Positions 1-5,847 of a DNA stretch of 6,189 bases are shown here, in pieces. A model generated the notes under the pieces. That model was given only the letters and a program-made list of their open reading frames with translations. It had not been told where the DNA came from and did not search any database. The translations under genes were made by a program, and so were the position numbers. Each line of letters begins with the position of its first letter. The first letter of the stretch is position 1. Source of the DNA: an uncultured Lachnospiraceae bacterium (lineage in GTDB: Bacteria > Bacillota > Clostridia > Lachnospirales > Lachnospiraceae); NCBI GenBank assembly GCA_902803745.1, contig CADCRB010000078.1, forward strand, positions 1 through 6,189, in the 5' to 3' direction.

Positions 1-350
1 ACCTTTCCTCTTTTGAATCCGCAAAGGACAACGAAATGATTGAACTCCCAATGGATTATGCAGGGGAAGGTCGCCATCTCTTTAAGGTTCTCTGGTTCGA
101 AACGGTATCCCTTCGCATCAAAACCATAGGTTCTTGCGGCTCTAGCGATATTCCCTGCCTTTGCTCCGTCTCGGGAGACGCCGCAGTCCTCACGGACCTG
201 CTCAAGCGGAACCCACTTTCCATAATAGGCCATGACCATGGTAAGGCTTGCGGCTCCGCACTCGAGTGCCTCCATCTGCATGACCACAGGGACCTTTGCC
301 ACGCCTTTTTTTACCGGCTGATTAATTGCAGACTTCTTACCTGATAACAT
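1..350 (-). CDS. NHLM/NHLP-type bacteriocin export ABC transporter with N-terminal C39 peptidase (5' part only)
   Basis: This is the first 116 codons of a larger gene that leaves the window at its left edge. The product should be an inner-membrane ABC exporter whose N-terminal papain-like C39 domain cuts the leader off a bacteriocin or RiPP precursor while exporting it. Seen directly: QMEALECGAASL at residues 25-36, giving the predicted catalytic Cys31 and oxyanion-hole Gln25, and HWEFNHFVVL at 100-109 with predicted catalytic His105. The third catalytic residue, the membrane domain and the ATPase would lie outside. The wording around these motifs (ECGAAS, YYGKWVPLEQVREDCGVSRDG) is typical of the NHLM exporter group. 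The ATG at 350 lies inside the end of the upstream secretion-protein gene (14-nt overlap), which implies translational coupling. The only visible Shine-Dalgarno-like stretch (AGGAAG) is about 15 nt upstream, rather far. The precursor peptide is not in this window. Confidence 0.9.
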   Translation of the reverse strand, partial: MLSGKKSAINQPVKKGVAKVPVVMQMEALECGAASLTMVMAYYGKWVPLEQVREDCGVSRDGAKAGNIARAARTYGFDAKGYRFEPENLKEMATFPCIIHWEFNHFVVLCGFKRGK

Positions 351-561
351 AATTGATCGGGGCTTCTTCCTTTATCCCCGTATCCGAGTTTACCTGTATC
401 CTGCCGAATACAGCCCAAAACAGCGTCCCGGCGATAAGCAGCAGCGTCGCTGCAAGGATCACCCACACGGACGGTGTGGTCACTTTAATGTAGTCATTAA
501 GCTGCTCGGGGGAAGTTACCCGATCCAGGCTCTTCTTTCGAAATATAGATCTGTCTTCCAT
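337..561 (-). CDS. Miniature HlyD-like NHLM secretion protein, probably internally deleted
   Basis: A 74-aa product. Residues 1-25 (RSIFRKKSLDRVTSPEQLNDYIKV) match the usual N-terminus of the HlyD-like membrane-fusion subunit of NHLM bacteriocin exporters. One membrane segment follows at about 32-53 (VWVILAATLLLIAGTLFWAVFG). Normal family members are a few hundred residues long, with lipoyl/hairpin and beta-barrel parts; here only about 20 residues follow the membrane segment. The last residues, EEAPINYVIR, resemble the C-terminal end expected for such proteins, and the stop overlaps the exporter start as in an intact operon. The simplest reading is an in-frame loss of the middle, leaving head and tail joined near residues 58-64; that reading is inferred. 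The start is well supported: GGGGAG lies 7 nt before the ATG. It may be non-functional as an adaptor, or a small membrane partner of the exporter. Confidence 0.75.
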   Translation of the reverse strand: MEDRSIFRKKSLDRVTSPEQLNDYIKVTTPSVWVILAATLLLIAGTLFWAVFGRIQVNSDTGIKEEAPINYVIR

Positions 562-593
562 TTTTGATCTCCCCAGTTTTTTGCGGATTCCGG

Positions 594-622
594 TTTCGGA
601 TCAGTCCAACTTATTATATTAT
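594..622 (+). promoter_or_regulatory. Weak candidate promoter of the lysozyme gene
   Basis: TTTCGG (594-599) is followed after 17 nt by TATTAT (617-622). The -35 element is poor. If used, transcription would start at about 629, so the message would be leaderless for the ATG at 629 or have a leader of about 24 nt for the ATG at 653. It shares AT-rich bases with the opposite-strand promoter. Confidence 0.25.
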
Positions 623-642
623 ATTCGTATGAAGCATGTAAA
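606..642 (-). promoter_or_regulatory. Predicted sigma-70-type promoter of the bacteriocin-export operon
   Basis: Read on the minus strand, TTTACA (642-637) and TATAAT (618-613) are separated by 18 nt. Transcription would begin near 606 and give a leader of about 45 nt before the HlyD-like start at 561. The boxes lie over the start region of the divergent lysozyme gene, so the two units probably compete for RNA polymerase or are regulated together. Confidence 0.55.
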
Positions 643-652
643 TGAGCCATCC

Positions 653-1312
653 ATGGATATCGAAGTACTGGTCATCCTCGCAATACTTCTTGTCACGATT
701 GTCACTCTAATAGTGATTAATGTCTTGCACAAGGATGAGAATCAGACAGAGCCTGAGACTGCAGCAGTCTGGGAAGATCCCTATCTTAATATGACTTTGG
801 ATGAAAAAGAAGAAGCGATATACAAAAACCTGCTGAATGCCGGTTTCTCTCCTGCCGGCGCCTGTGGGATTATGGGAAGCATAGCAGTAGAATCTCCCGA
901 TTTTGACCCTTTGGCTGTCAACGAAAAAAACGGTGCCTACGGTCTTTTCCAATGGACCAATGACGGAAACAGAAAACAGGCTCTTACGGAATACTGCAAG
1001 GAACACGATATGTATGCGGATTCCATTGATGCACAGCTGTCATTTGCAATATATGAGATCGGAGGAGCCGATCCAATAGCCTGCAGGCTTGACAGGCTTC
1101 TTCGTGAGACCGATGATGCCTATACCGCAGCTGCCGAATTCACTGTCGGTTTCGAGCGCTGCATAACCGATGAAGCCAGAAGAGCCGACATCTACACCGG
1201 CTCACTCTATCCGGAATTCTATGGCAAACACTACCAGAGCTTATCCAAACGGATCAATAAGGCAATGAATTATTACAACCGGTTTTCAGCCTCATTCAAT
1301 CCTTCTCGTTGA
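653..1312 (+). CDS. Membrane-anchored phage-tail-type lysozyme (peptidoglycan hydrolase)
   Basis: Predicted to cleave cell-wall glycan from the outer face of the membrane. From the ATG at 653 the product has 219 aa. A hydrophobic segment at about 5-25 with no obvious cleavage site should act as a signal anchor, followed by a polar linker to about 50. The catalytic domain spans about 54-165: NLLNAGFSPAGACGIMGSIAVES, with predicted catalytic Glu80, then GAYGLFQW (94-101), NRKQAL and QLSFAIYEI (128-136). This pattern is that of the phage tail lysozyme family (phi29 gp13 N-domain type). The start is uncertain: the ATG at 629 adds eight residues (MKHVNEPS), and neither site has a clear ribosome binding site. 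A TTG at 581 would also be in frame but would place codons across the probable promoter. It is transcribed away from the bacteriocin exporter, so it could open wall for secretion or take part in competition; that link is inferred. The last six codons overlap the LuxR remnant on the other strand. Confidence 0.8.
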   Translation: MDIEVLVILAILLVTIVTLIVINVLHKDENQTEPETAAVWEDPYLNMTLDEKEEAIYKNLLNAGFSPAGACGIMGSIAVESPDFDPLAVNEKNGAYGLFQWTNDGNRKQALTEYCKEHDMYADSIDAQLSFAIYEIGGADPIACRLDRLLRETDDAYTAAAEFTVGFERCITDEARRADIYTGSLYPEFYGKHYQSLSKRINKAMNYYNRFSASFNPSR

Positions 1313-1394
1313 TGGCGATCCCGTAATGTCTTGCCATCAGCGCAAGCTCAAGCCGACTGTGAAAGCCGGATTTCTCTTTTTGCTTTCTCTGTTT
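1296..1394 (-). pseudogene. Remnant of a LuxR/NarL-type regulator (C-terminal HTH end)
   Basis: The minus strand encodes EKSGFHSRLELALMARHYGI followed by AINEKD and a stop at 1298-1296. This is the typical last helix and tail of a GerE/LuxR HTH domain (recognition helix end, then G-x-x-S/N-R-x-x-L). Upstream in the same frame a TGA occurs after only six more residues (KQRKQK), and no earlier part of the HTH or receiver domain is visible in any frame. So it cannot be a working regulator. Its end overlaps the lysozyme 3' end by 17 bp. Just upstream, a GGAGG sits 5 nt before a TTG at 1395 that opens a frame of only 16 codons; it may be the original gene start, later joined out of frame to the tail by a deletion. 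Confidence 0.6.
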
Positions 1395-1647
1395 TCAAGC
1401 TTTCCTCCATTCTTTCACATCTGATGACGCACTACGGCATATTCATCTCCGTTTCTCCAATACGGACAATCCCTGCTGCTCTGAGTCATAATATGGGCAT
1501 AATCATCCTCATCCATATCCATGTCACAGATATACTCCTCGAGATCATCATCATAGACGTAATACTGACAATCATCACATCTCATATTTCCACCGCTTTT
1601 TCATAGTCCGCAGCTTACTGATTTAAGCTCTTTGCCGTCCTTAAATA
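1313..1647. other. Stretch between lysozyme and SDR stop
   Basis: No plus-strand gene is credible here. It holds, on the minus strand, the LuxR remnant, the 56-aa four-cysteine gene and the possible 16-codon ORF. No convincing terminator is seen for either the lysozyme or the minus-strand run. Confidence 0.5.
1415..1585 (-). CDS. Small four-cysteine acidic protein (DUF6472-like)
   Basis: A 56-aa product that is easy to miss. It begins MRCDDCQYYVYDDDLEEYIC and ends with DCPYWRNGDEYAVVRHQM. Cysteines at 3, 6, 20 and 40 suggest a small zinc-binding fold; the middle is very acidic (DMDMDEDDY, residues 21-29). The pattern CDxCxxYxYD...C.MD.DED...CPY...GDEY.VVR.QM is what I associate with a short clostridial family of unknown function (DUF6472); this is recall, not a search result. 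A ribosome binding site (GGTGG) lies 4 nt before the ATG. It is last in the minus-strand run, 62 nt below the SDR gene, so it is probably co-transcribed. Function is unknown; a metal-binding or regulatory small protein is possible. Confidence 0.75.
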   Translation of the reverse strand: MRCDDCQYYVYDDDLEEYICDMDMDEDDYAHIMTQSSRDCPYWRNGDEYAVVRHQM

Positions 1648-1651
1648 TCAT
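1601..1651 (-). CDS. Possible 16-codon ORF between SDR and cysteine protein
   Basis: The SDR stop and an ATG overlap as ATGA, and this ATG opens MIFKDGKELKSVSCGL before a TGA. It is in the same frame as the downstream cysteine protein, separated from its ATG by the TGA and five codons (KSGGN). It could be a translated coupling peptide, an eroded N-terminal part of the next gene, or chance. Only the ATGA overlap and the shared frame support it; GGAG is just 2 nt from the ATG, too close for good initiation. Confidence 0.25.
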   Translation of the reverse strand: MIFKDGKELKSVSCGL

Positions 1652-2694
1652 ATCTCCAGCCTTTTCTGGTTTAATGATCTTTTTGCTTCTTCAAGCACTT
1701 CGATCACCTGATCACACCATCTGTCAAATTCCGGATCCTCCTTCTGACACTCTTCGGGATGCGACAGGATATAGTCGAGAGCGATCCGCACGCCTGTGTG
1801 GAATGGAACATTTGTCTTCATATCCGGCGCTATGCGTTTTATCTTGGAATTATCAAATACAACAGAAACCGACTTATCTCCTATAAGTCCTCCCGTAAAT
1901 TCATATCCGTATTTATCACCTGCTTCAGCCAGAAAATCAGAAGCCACATGACAGACCTTAAGCTCCACTCCGAGCGCATCTGCTATAGTCTCATAGATCT
2001 GATTCCAGGAAAGCGTCTCATCTCCCGTGATATGAAATGCCTCCCCTATTGCGTGCCTGTTGCCCATCAGTCCTGTATATCCGATGGCAAAATCAGAATT
2101 AATGGTAAGATGCCACAGAGATGTGCCATCCCCCTGTATGATCACAGGCTTCCCAGCCTGCATTCTCTTTATTACCTGCCAGAAGCCGTTTTTCCCGTGA
2201 ACTCCAAGAGGAATATGTCTCTCATCGTAAGTGTGGCTCGGACGGACGATCGTGACCGGGAATCCTTCTTCCCTGTATTTTTTCATCAGAAATTCCTCAC
2301 AGGCGATCTTGTCCCTCGAATACTGCCAATAGGGATTTGCAAGTGTCGTGCCCTCCGTAATGAGGTAATCCGATGAAGGCTTATGGTAGGCAGAAGCAGA
2401 GCTGATATAGATATACTGCCCTGTCTTTCCCTTAAAGAGACGATAATCACGCTCTACCTGATCTGCCGTAAATCCGATAAACTCACATACAGTATCAAAG
2501 GACAGTCCTTCAAGTTTCTTTGCAACATCCGCTTCATCATTAATATCTGCTATTATGTAGTGGATCCTGTCTGAATCAAAGATATTACGATTACCACGAT
2601 TGATAAGCCAGATCTCCCAATCCGGTTTCGCCAGAAGGTTCCTCACCACTGCCGTGCTTATTGTTCCTGTTCCGCCGATAAATAATGCTTTCAT
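1648..2694 (-). CDS. NAD(P)-dependent epimerase/dehydratase-like protein (atypical extended SDR)
   Basis: A 348-aa cytoplasmic oxidoreductase-fold protein; the substrate is not identifiable, perhaps a nucleotide sugar. Seen: an N-terminal beta strand and dinucleotide loop GGTGTIS (7-13), where the third glycine of the usual pattern is Ser, as in atypical SDRs; an early acidic or basic ribose-contact region (INRGNRN, 31-37); D50 in IIAD; the active-site strand YISSASAY (96-103); the YSRDK catalytic Tyr125/Lys129; and RPSHTYD (151-157), the substrate-side loop. The C-terminal half (HITGDETLSWNQIYETIADALG) is typical of extended SDRs. The start is firm: GGAGGTG lies about 6 nt before the ATG at 2694, inside the end of the preceding gene, only 3 nt away, so the two are co-transcribed. 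Length is normal and all catalytic residues are present, so it is likely an active enzyme. Confidence 0.85.
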   Translation of the reverse strand: MKALFIGGTGTISTAVVRNLLAKPDWEIWLINRGNRNIFDSDRIHYIIADINDEADVAKKLEGLSFDTVCEFIGFTADQVERDYRLFKGKTGQYIYISSASAYHKPSSDYLITEGTTLANPYWQYSRDKIACEEFLMKKYREEGFPVTIVRPSHTYDERHIPLGVHGKNGFWQVIKRMQAGKPVIIQGDGTSLWHLTINSDFAIGYTGLMGNRHAIGEAFHITGDETLSWNQIYETIADALGVELKVCHVASDFLAEAGDKYGYEFTGGLIGDKSVSVVFDNSKIKRIAPDMKTNVPFHTGVRIALDYILSHPEECQKEDPEFDRWCDQVIEVLEEAKRSLNQKRLEI

Positions 2695-2697
2695 ATT

Positions 2698-3444
2698 TCA
2701 CCTCCCTGACGCTTTTTCTCCATTGAACTTTATTGCTTTCGATGTATTGATCACAGAAATCACAAGACAGATCTCGATGACTATTATCGCTGCCCACATA
2801 ATGATCCGGGCGCTGTTATATATCTTCCTGCTCTCACCCGCTACATCCGATGACGCATAATAACTTGCCGAGGACACTTTCCCATCCTTGCATTTCAGGA
2901 AAAAGGATCCATCAACACTGTCCGGAGTATATGAAAAAGTTGTTTTCTCATAGTTATTGTCTGCGCCTTCATTGCTTGTTTCACCGTATACAGGAAGATT
3001 CTTAAAGGCAGCATATGGCAATATTACATCATCGATCGCGATCTCACGGCATGTGTCAGATTCATCAGAAAGTGTCATTGTACTGGTATCATATTTATCA
3101 CTTTCCTTATGGTATACTTTCGTCACCTGCTCAACCTTGTGGTGATAATAGATATAATCACCATTTTTCCGACGTGTACTGACAGGATCCACTGCACTTA
3201 CCGTTCCGGTATATATGGCTGTCCCGTTTGCATTCTGCCCGGCAAACTCTCCTACTGACATCGAATCAAGTACTGCAGCAGCCTCTATCTCTGCCTGCCT
3301 GCTATTGCCTGCGGAGTTAACGATAAGAGTGATCACAATTCCTATAACGGGTACGATAATCATTGCTATTATCTGGGTTTTTCTGTTTTTAATGTGCTTT
3401 TCGCGATTTTTTCTGTATTTCTCCTGTTTCTCTTCCTTTGTCAT
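2698..3444 (-). CDS. Two-TM membrane protein, possibly with a GIDE-like extracytoplasmic domain
   Basis: A 248-aa protein of unproven function. A strongly basic N-terminus (MTKEEKQEKYRKNREKHIKNRK) precedes TM1 (about 24-43); a polar domain of about 165 residues follows, then TM2 (about 212-234) and a short tail. By the positive-inside rule the domain is probably outside the cell. Its core, YTGTVSAVDPVS...YIYYHHKVEQVTKVYH (78-112) and EIAIDDVILPYAAFKNLP (134-151), resembles the GIDE/MULAN-type pattern of G-x-v, a P, a tyrosine-rich strand with VE, then a D-x-x-V-x-x-P-x-x-A strand; this is a weak, memory-based similarity. No RING is present. The ATG at 3444 is chosen because GGGAG sits 6 nt upstream; an in-frame GTG at 3468 would add eight residues and use that same sequence as coding. 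It is first in a run with the SDR gene. Confidence 0.75.
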   Translation of the reverse strand: MTKEEKQEKYRKNREKHIKNRKTQIIAMIIVPVIGIVITLIVNSAGNSRQAEIEAAAVLDSMSVGEFAGQNANGTAIYTGTVSAVDPVSTRRKNGDYIYYHHKVEQVTKVYHKESDKYDTSTMTLSDESDTCREIAIDDVILPYAAFKNLPVYGETSNEGADNNYEKTTFSYTPDSVDGSFFLKCKDGKVSSASYYASSDVAGESRKIYNSARIIMWAAIIVIEICLVISVINTSKAIKFNGEKASGR

Positions 3445-3610
3445 CCGCTGCTCCCTTCTGACGATCACAAAACCACTTTATTATCATCTCAGAATCACCG
3501 AAAAAAATCAAAACATATTACCCGTTTGACAGGATTTTATTCCACGAATTATACTACTTTTTGTTTTTATAATATCACCCCCGATGCATGATGAAAGGAA
3601 GGGGCGACGA
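3445..3610. other. Divergent intergenic region
   Basis: This separates the minus-strand membrane-protein/SDR run from the plus-strand c-di-GMP gene. Apart from the plus-strand promoter, it contains a minus-strand TATAAT (3553-3548) overlapping the plus -10, but the box 17 nt above it is poor, so the minus promoter is unresolved. No RNA structure or repeat is evident. Confidence 0.5.
3526..3555 (+). promoter_or_regulatory. Sigma-70-type promoter of the c-di-GMP enzyme gene
   Basis: A consensus -35, TTGACA (3526-3531), is followed after 18 nt by TATACT (3550-3555). Transcription would start near 3562 and give a leader of about 50 nt. The leader is too short for, and does not look like, a c-di-GMP riboswitch. 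This is the best promoter in the window. Confidence 0.7.
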
Positions 3611-3613
3611 ATG
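3603..3613 (+). promoter_or_regulatory. Ribosome binding site deciding the start of the c-di-GMP gene
   Basis: AAGGGG, about 3599-3604, lies 6 nt before the ATG at 3611. The earlier in-frame ATG at 3584 has no such site and would turn the binding site into coding sequence (MHDERKGRR), so 3611 is preferred. Confidence 0.6.
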
Positions 3614-5815
3614 AAGGAAAAGCTGCTCGGAATTAAACGTACTCTGGACACCAGCATCTTTGTTGGTGAGCGGTACGAGAGGAATATGACAAATATAGCC
3701 GTCACTTCAGGCATTGTCACGATGATCGGATTTGTCATGACGGCTCTTAATGTAATACAGGGAAAGTATTCCATTGCTGTATATCCCCTTTTTTTCTTTA
3801 TCTCAGGCATTATCTGTTTTATTCTGACGGTTAAATTCAAAAACCGGGAAGCTGTCGTCCTTTTATCATTACCGACTATCATTATTACATTTTCAATTCT
3901 CATCCTTTTTGCTGACAACGGCTTCGCTTTCCTATGGATAATGCTGGTCCCGCTTTCGATCTGCTATATATTTTCGGTAAAATCGGGAATACTCATCACG
4001 ATCTATTTCCAGCTTTTTTTATTTGTAGTTTTCTATACTCCTGTTCGAAACTTCGTTTCGTCACACTATACGGAAACCCAGATGAGCCGCTTCCCCCTTC
4101 TTTTCTTCTTCAATGGTCTTCTTGTCATTTTTGCCATGTACCGCTATCACAAGAGCGCGCTCTTTGAGATATGGCATACGGACAAACTGAATGAAGAGGT
4201 AGCAAAGCAGACGGCTGTCGCGGAAGAGAGGGCCAGCAGAATAGAGCAGATGTCTTTTCAGACCATCCAGACTCTTGCAAATGCCATCGACGCGAAGGAT
4301 CCGTATACAAAGGGGCATTCCACCCGTGTAAGCCAATACTCAGTGTTATTGGCAGAAGCACTTGGATGGGAAAGGGACAGGGTTGACAACCTCCAGTACT
4401 CTGCCATGCTTCACGATATAGGCAAGATAGGCATTCCTGATGCTATCCTGAATAAACCCAGAAAGCTGACTGATATGGAGTACGATATCATCAAGTCTCA
4501 TACCACTCTGGGCGGCGATATCCTTAAAAACAGGACCTCTGTAGGCCTGGCAGAAGATGTGGCCCGAAGCCATCACGAAAGATATGACGGGAAAGGCTAT
4601 CCCTCAGGTCTTAAGGGAACGGAAATATCCGAGGAAGCCAGGATCGTAGCAATAGCAGATTCCTTTGATGCAATGAGCTCAAACAGGATATACAGAAAGG
4701 CCTGCAGTAAAGAGCATATAATAAAGGAGCTTTCAGAGGGAGCCGGTAAGCAGTTTGATCCGCAATTTGTTCCAATCTTCATCAAGCTGTGGAAAGAGGG
4801 CCGTCTTGATCATATTCTGCAGAGTGAAGAAAAAGAACGCGATGAATATATCGAGACTTCATCTGTGCTTCTCCAGGAAGTGATAAAAAGCTTCTCATCT
4901 CAGAATGCAATGGACAACACGGATATCATCACGGGTCTTATGAACAGATCCATAGGTGAAAGCGCCATTGCACAATGCATGGAAGGTGAGAGCGGCAGCT
5001 TTATCTTCCTTGACGTAGATAACCTTAAGAAGATAAATGATACAAACGGACATGAGGCCGGAGACAGGGCATTGAAGTACCTTGGCGACACCCTGAAGGA
5101 AAACAGCGAGGAAGGGATATGCTGCAGACTTGGCGGCGATGAGTTTTTATTGTTCATCAAGCATGCCTCAAAAGAGGATGCTGAAGCCAGGGTCCAGAAG
5201 ATAATGAGAGAATTTGATGCAAAAAAGAACAACGATCCCGGCACGACAGCAGCATCATTATCTGTTGGCATTGCCATGTGCTCTGCAGAGGATACCTATA
5301 CCAAAGCATTCAACAATGCGGATAAGGCTCTCTATCATGTAAAACAAACCGGGAAAAAAGGATATGATTTCTACAATGATGATACTGAAACAGTAAACAA
5401 GGAAATAATCGATGTAAAGAAGCTTGTGGAAAGCATAAAGAACAGCGGCGACTACAAGGGAGCCATCGACGTAGAATACAGACAGTTTGCCATGCTGTAT
5501 GAATACATCGTAAATCTGGAAAAACGATTCTCACATCCCTTCAAGCTCATCATGATCACGATGGAAGTCTCAAACGGCGAGGAGCCCAGAATCGAAGAAC
5601 TGGAACAATCAATGTACTATATGGAGCATTCCATAAGGCGGGCCATAAGAGATGTGGATATCATTACAAGATACAGCCGGCAGCAGTTCCTTATCATACT
5701 GCTCGGCACCGATGAAGAAGGCGCGAAAAACGCGGTTGACCGTATTTTCAGAGGATATTACAAGATGAACGGAAACAGCATTTTTTCACCTGCTTACACT
5801 ATAATAGAACAATAG
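3611..5815 (+). CDS. Membrane c-di-GMP enzyme: HD-GYP phosphodiesterase + GGDEF + degenerate GGDEF
   Basis: A 734-aa protein that should both hydrolyse and make cyclic di-GMP. About six membrane segments fall in residues 28-178; the sensor type is not recognised. A coiled-coil linker (190-215) leads to the HD-GYP domain (about 217-395): GHSTRVS (235-241), HDIGKIGIP (268-276), H297, HHERYDGKGYP (321-331). All the expected metal ligands and the GYP signature are intact, so phosphodiesterase activity is likely. The GGDEF domain (about 438-589) has ITGLMNR, FLDVDNLKKINDTNGHEAGD (466-485), intact GGDEF (508-512) and a C-terminal ALYHVKQTGKKGYDFY, so cyclase activity is plausible; the place of the RxxD inhibitory site holds SEEG (499-502). 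A last domain (about 600-734) has SRQQF (689-693) instead of GGDEF but keeps RDVD (680-683) exactly 5 residues before it, the canonical inhibitory-site spacing. It is a monocistronic unit ended by a hairpin. Confidence 0.92.
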   Translation: MKEKLLGIKRTLDTSIFVGERYERNMTNIAVTSGIVTMIGFVMTALNVIQGKYSIAVYPLFFFISGIICFILTVKFKNREAVVLLSLPTIIITFSILILFADNGFAFLWIMLVPLSICYIFSVKSGILITIYFQLFLFVVFYTPVRNFVSSHYTETQMSRFPLLFFFNGLLVIFAMYRYHKSALFEIWHTDKLNEEVAKQTAVAEERASRIEQMSFQTIQTLANAIDAKDPYTKGHSTRVSQYSVLLAEALGWERDRVDNLQYSAMLHDIGKIGIPDAILNKPRKLTDMEYDIIKSHTTLGGDILKNRTSVGLAEDVARSHHERYDGKGYPSGLKGTEISEEARIVAIADSFDAMSSNRIYRKACSKEHIIKELSEGAGKQFDPQFVPIFIKLWKEGRLDHILQSEEKERDEYIETSSVLLQEVIKSFSSQNAMDNTDIITGLMNRSIGESAIAQCMEGESGSFIFLDVDNLKKINDTNGHEAGDRALKYLGDTLKENSEEGICCRLGGDEFLLFIKHASKEDAEARVQKIMREFDAKKNNDPGTTAASLSVGIAMCSAEDTYTKAFNNADKALYHVKQTGKKGYDFYNDDTETVNKEIIDVKKLVESIKNSGDYKGAIDVEYRQFAMLYEYIVNLEKRFSHPFKLIMITMEVSNGEEPRIEELEQSMYYMEHSIRRAIRDVDIITRYSRQQFLIILLGTDEEGAKNAVDRIFRGYYKMNGNSIFSPAYTIIEQ

Positions 5816-5835
5816 GGGGCGTTCCTGACGCCCCC
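5815..5835. terminator. Hairpin between convergent genes
   Basis: GGGGGCGT (5815-5822) pairs perfectly with ACGCCCCC (5828-5835) around the 5-nt loop TCCTG. It starts on the last base of the plus-strand stop codon. No T-run follows on the plus strand; on the minus strand a moderately T-rich stretch (TATTGTTCTATT) follows. It is likely a transcription end for one or both genes, weaker than a classical terminator for the plus gene. Confidence 0.6.
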
Positions 5836-5847
5836 TGCACCACTCAA

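Noticed and set aside
36..344. Plus-strand 102-codon ORF
   Set aside because: It is the antisense of the C39 peptidase domain, whose catalytic motifs are clear on the minus strand.
581..652. TTG start at 581 for the lysozyme
   Set aside because: No ribosome binding site, and the extra residues would be encoded by the AT-rich promoter region.
1759..2376. Plus-strand 205-codon ORF
   Set aside because: Antisense to the SDR gene; no recognisable motif and no ribosome binding site, while the SDR frame has full motifs.
3556..3610. c-di-GMP riboswitch in the leader of the HD-GYP/GGDEF gene
   Set aside because: The leader is about 50 nt and shows none of the conserved stems or tetraloop-receptor sequences.
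3508..3918. Minus-strand 136-codon ORF across the intergenic region
   Set aside because: Covers the promoter and the first membrane segments of the c-di-GMP gene in antisense; no protein-like features.
4900..5277. Minus-strand 125-codon ORF
   Set aside because: Antisense to the GGDEF domain, whose motifs are intact on the plus strand.
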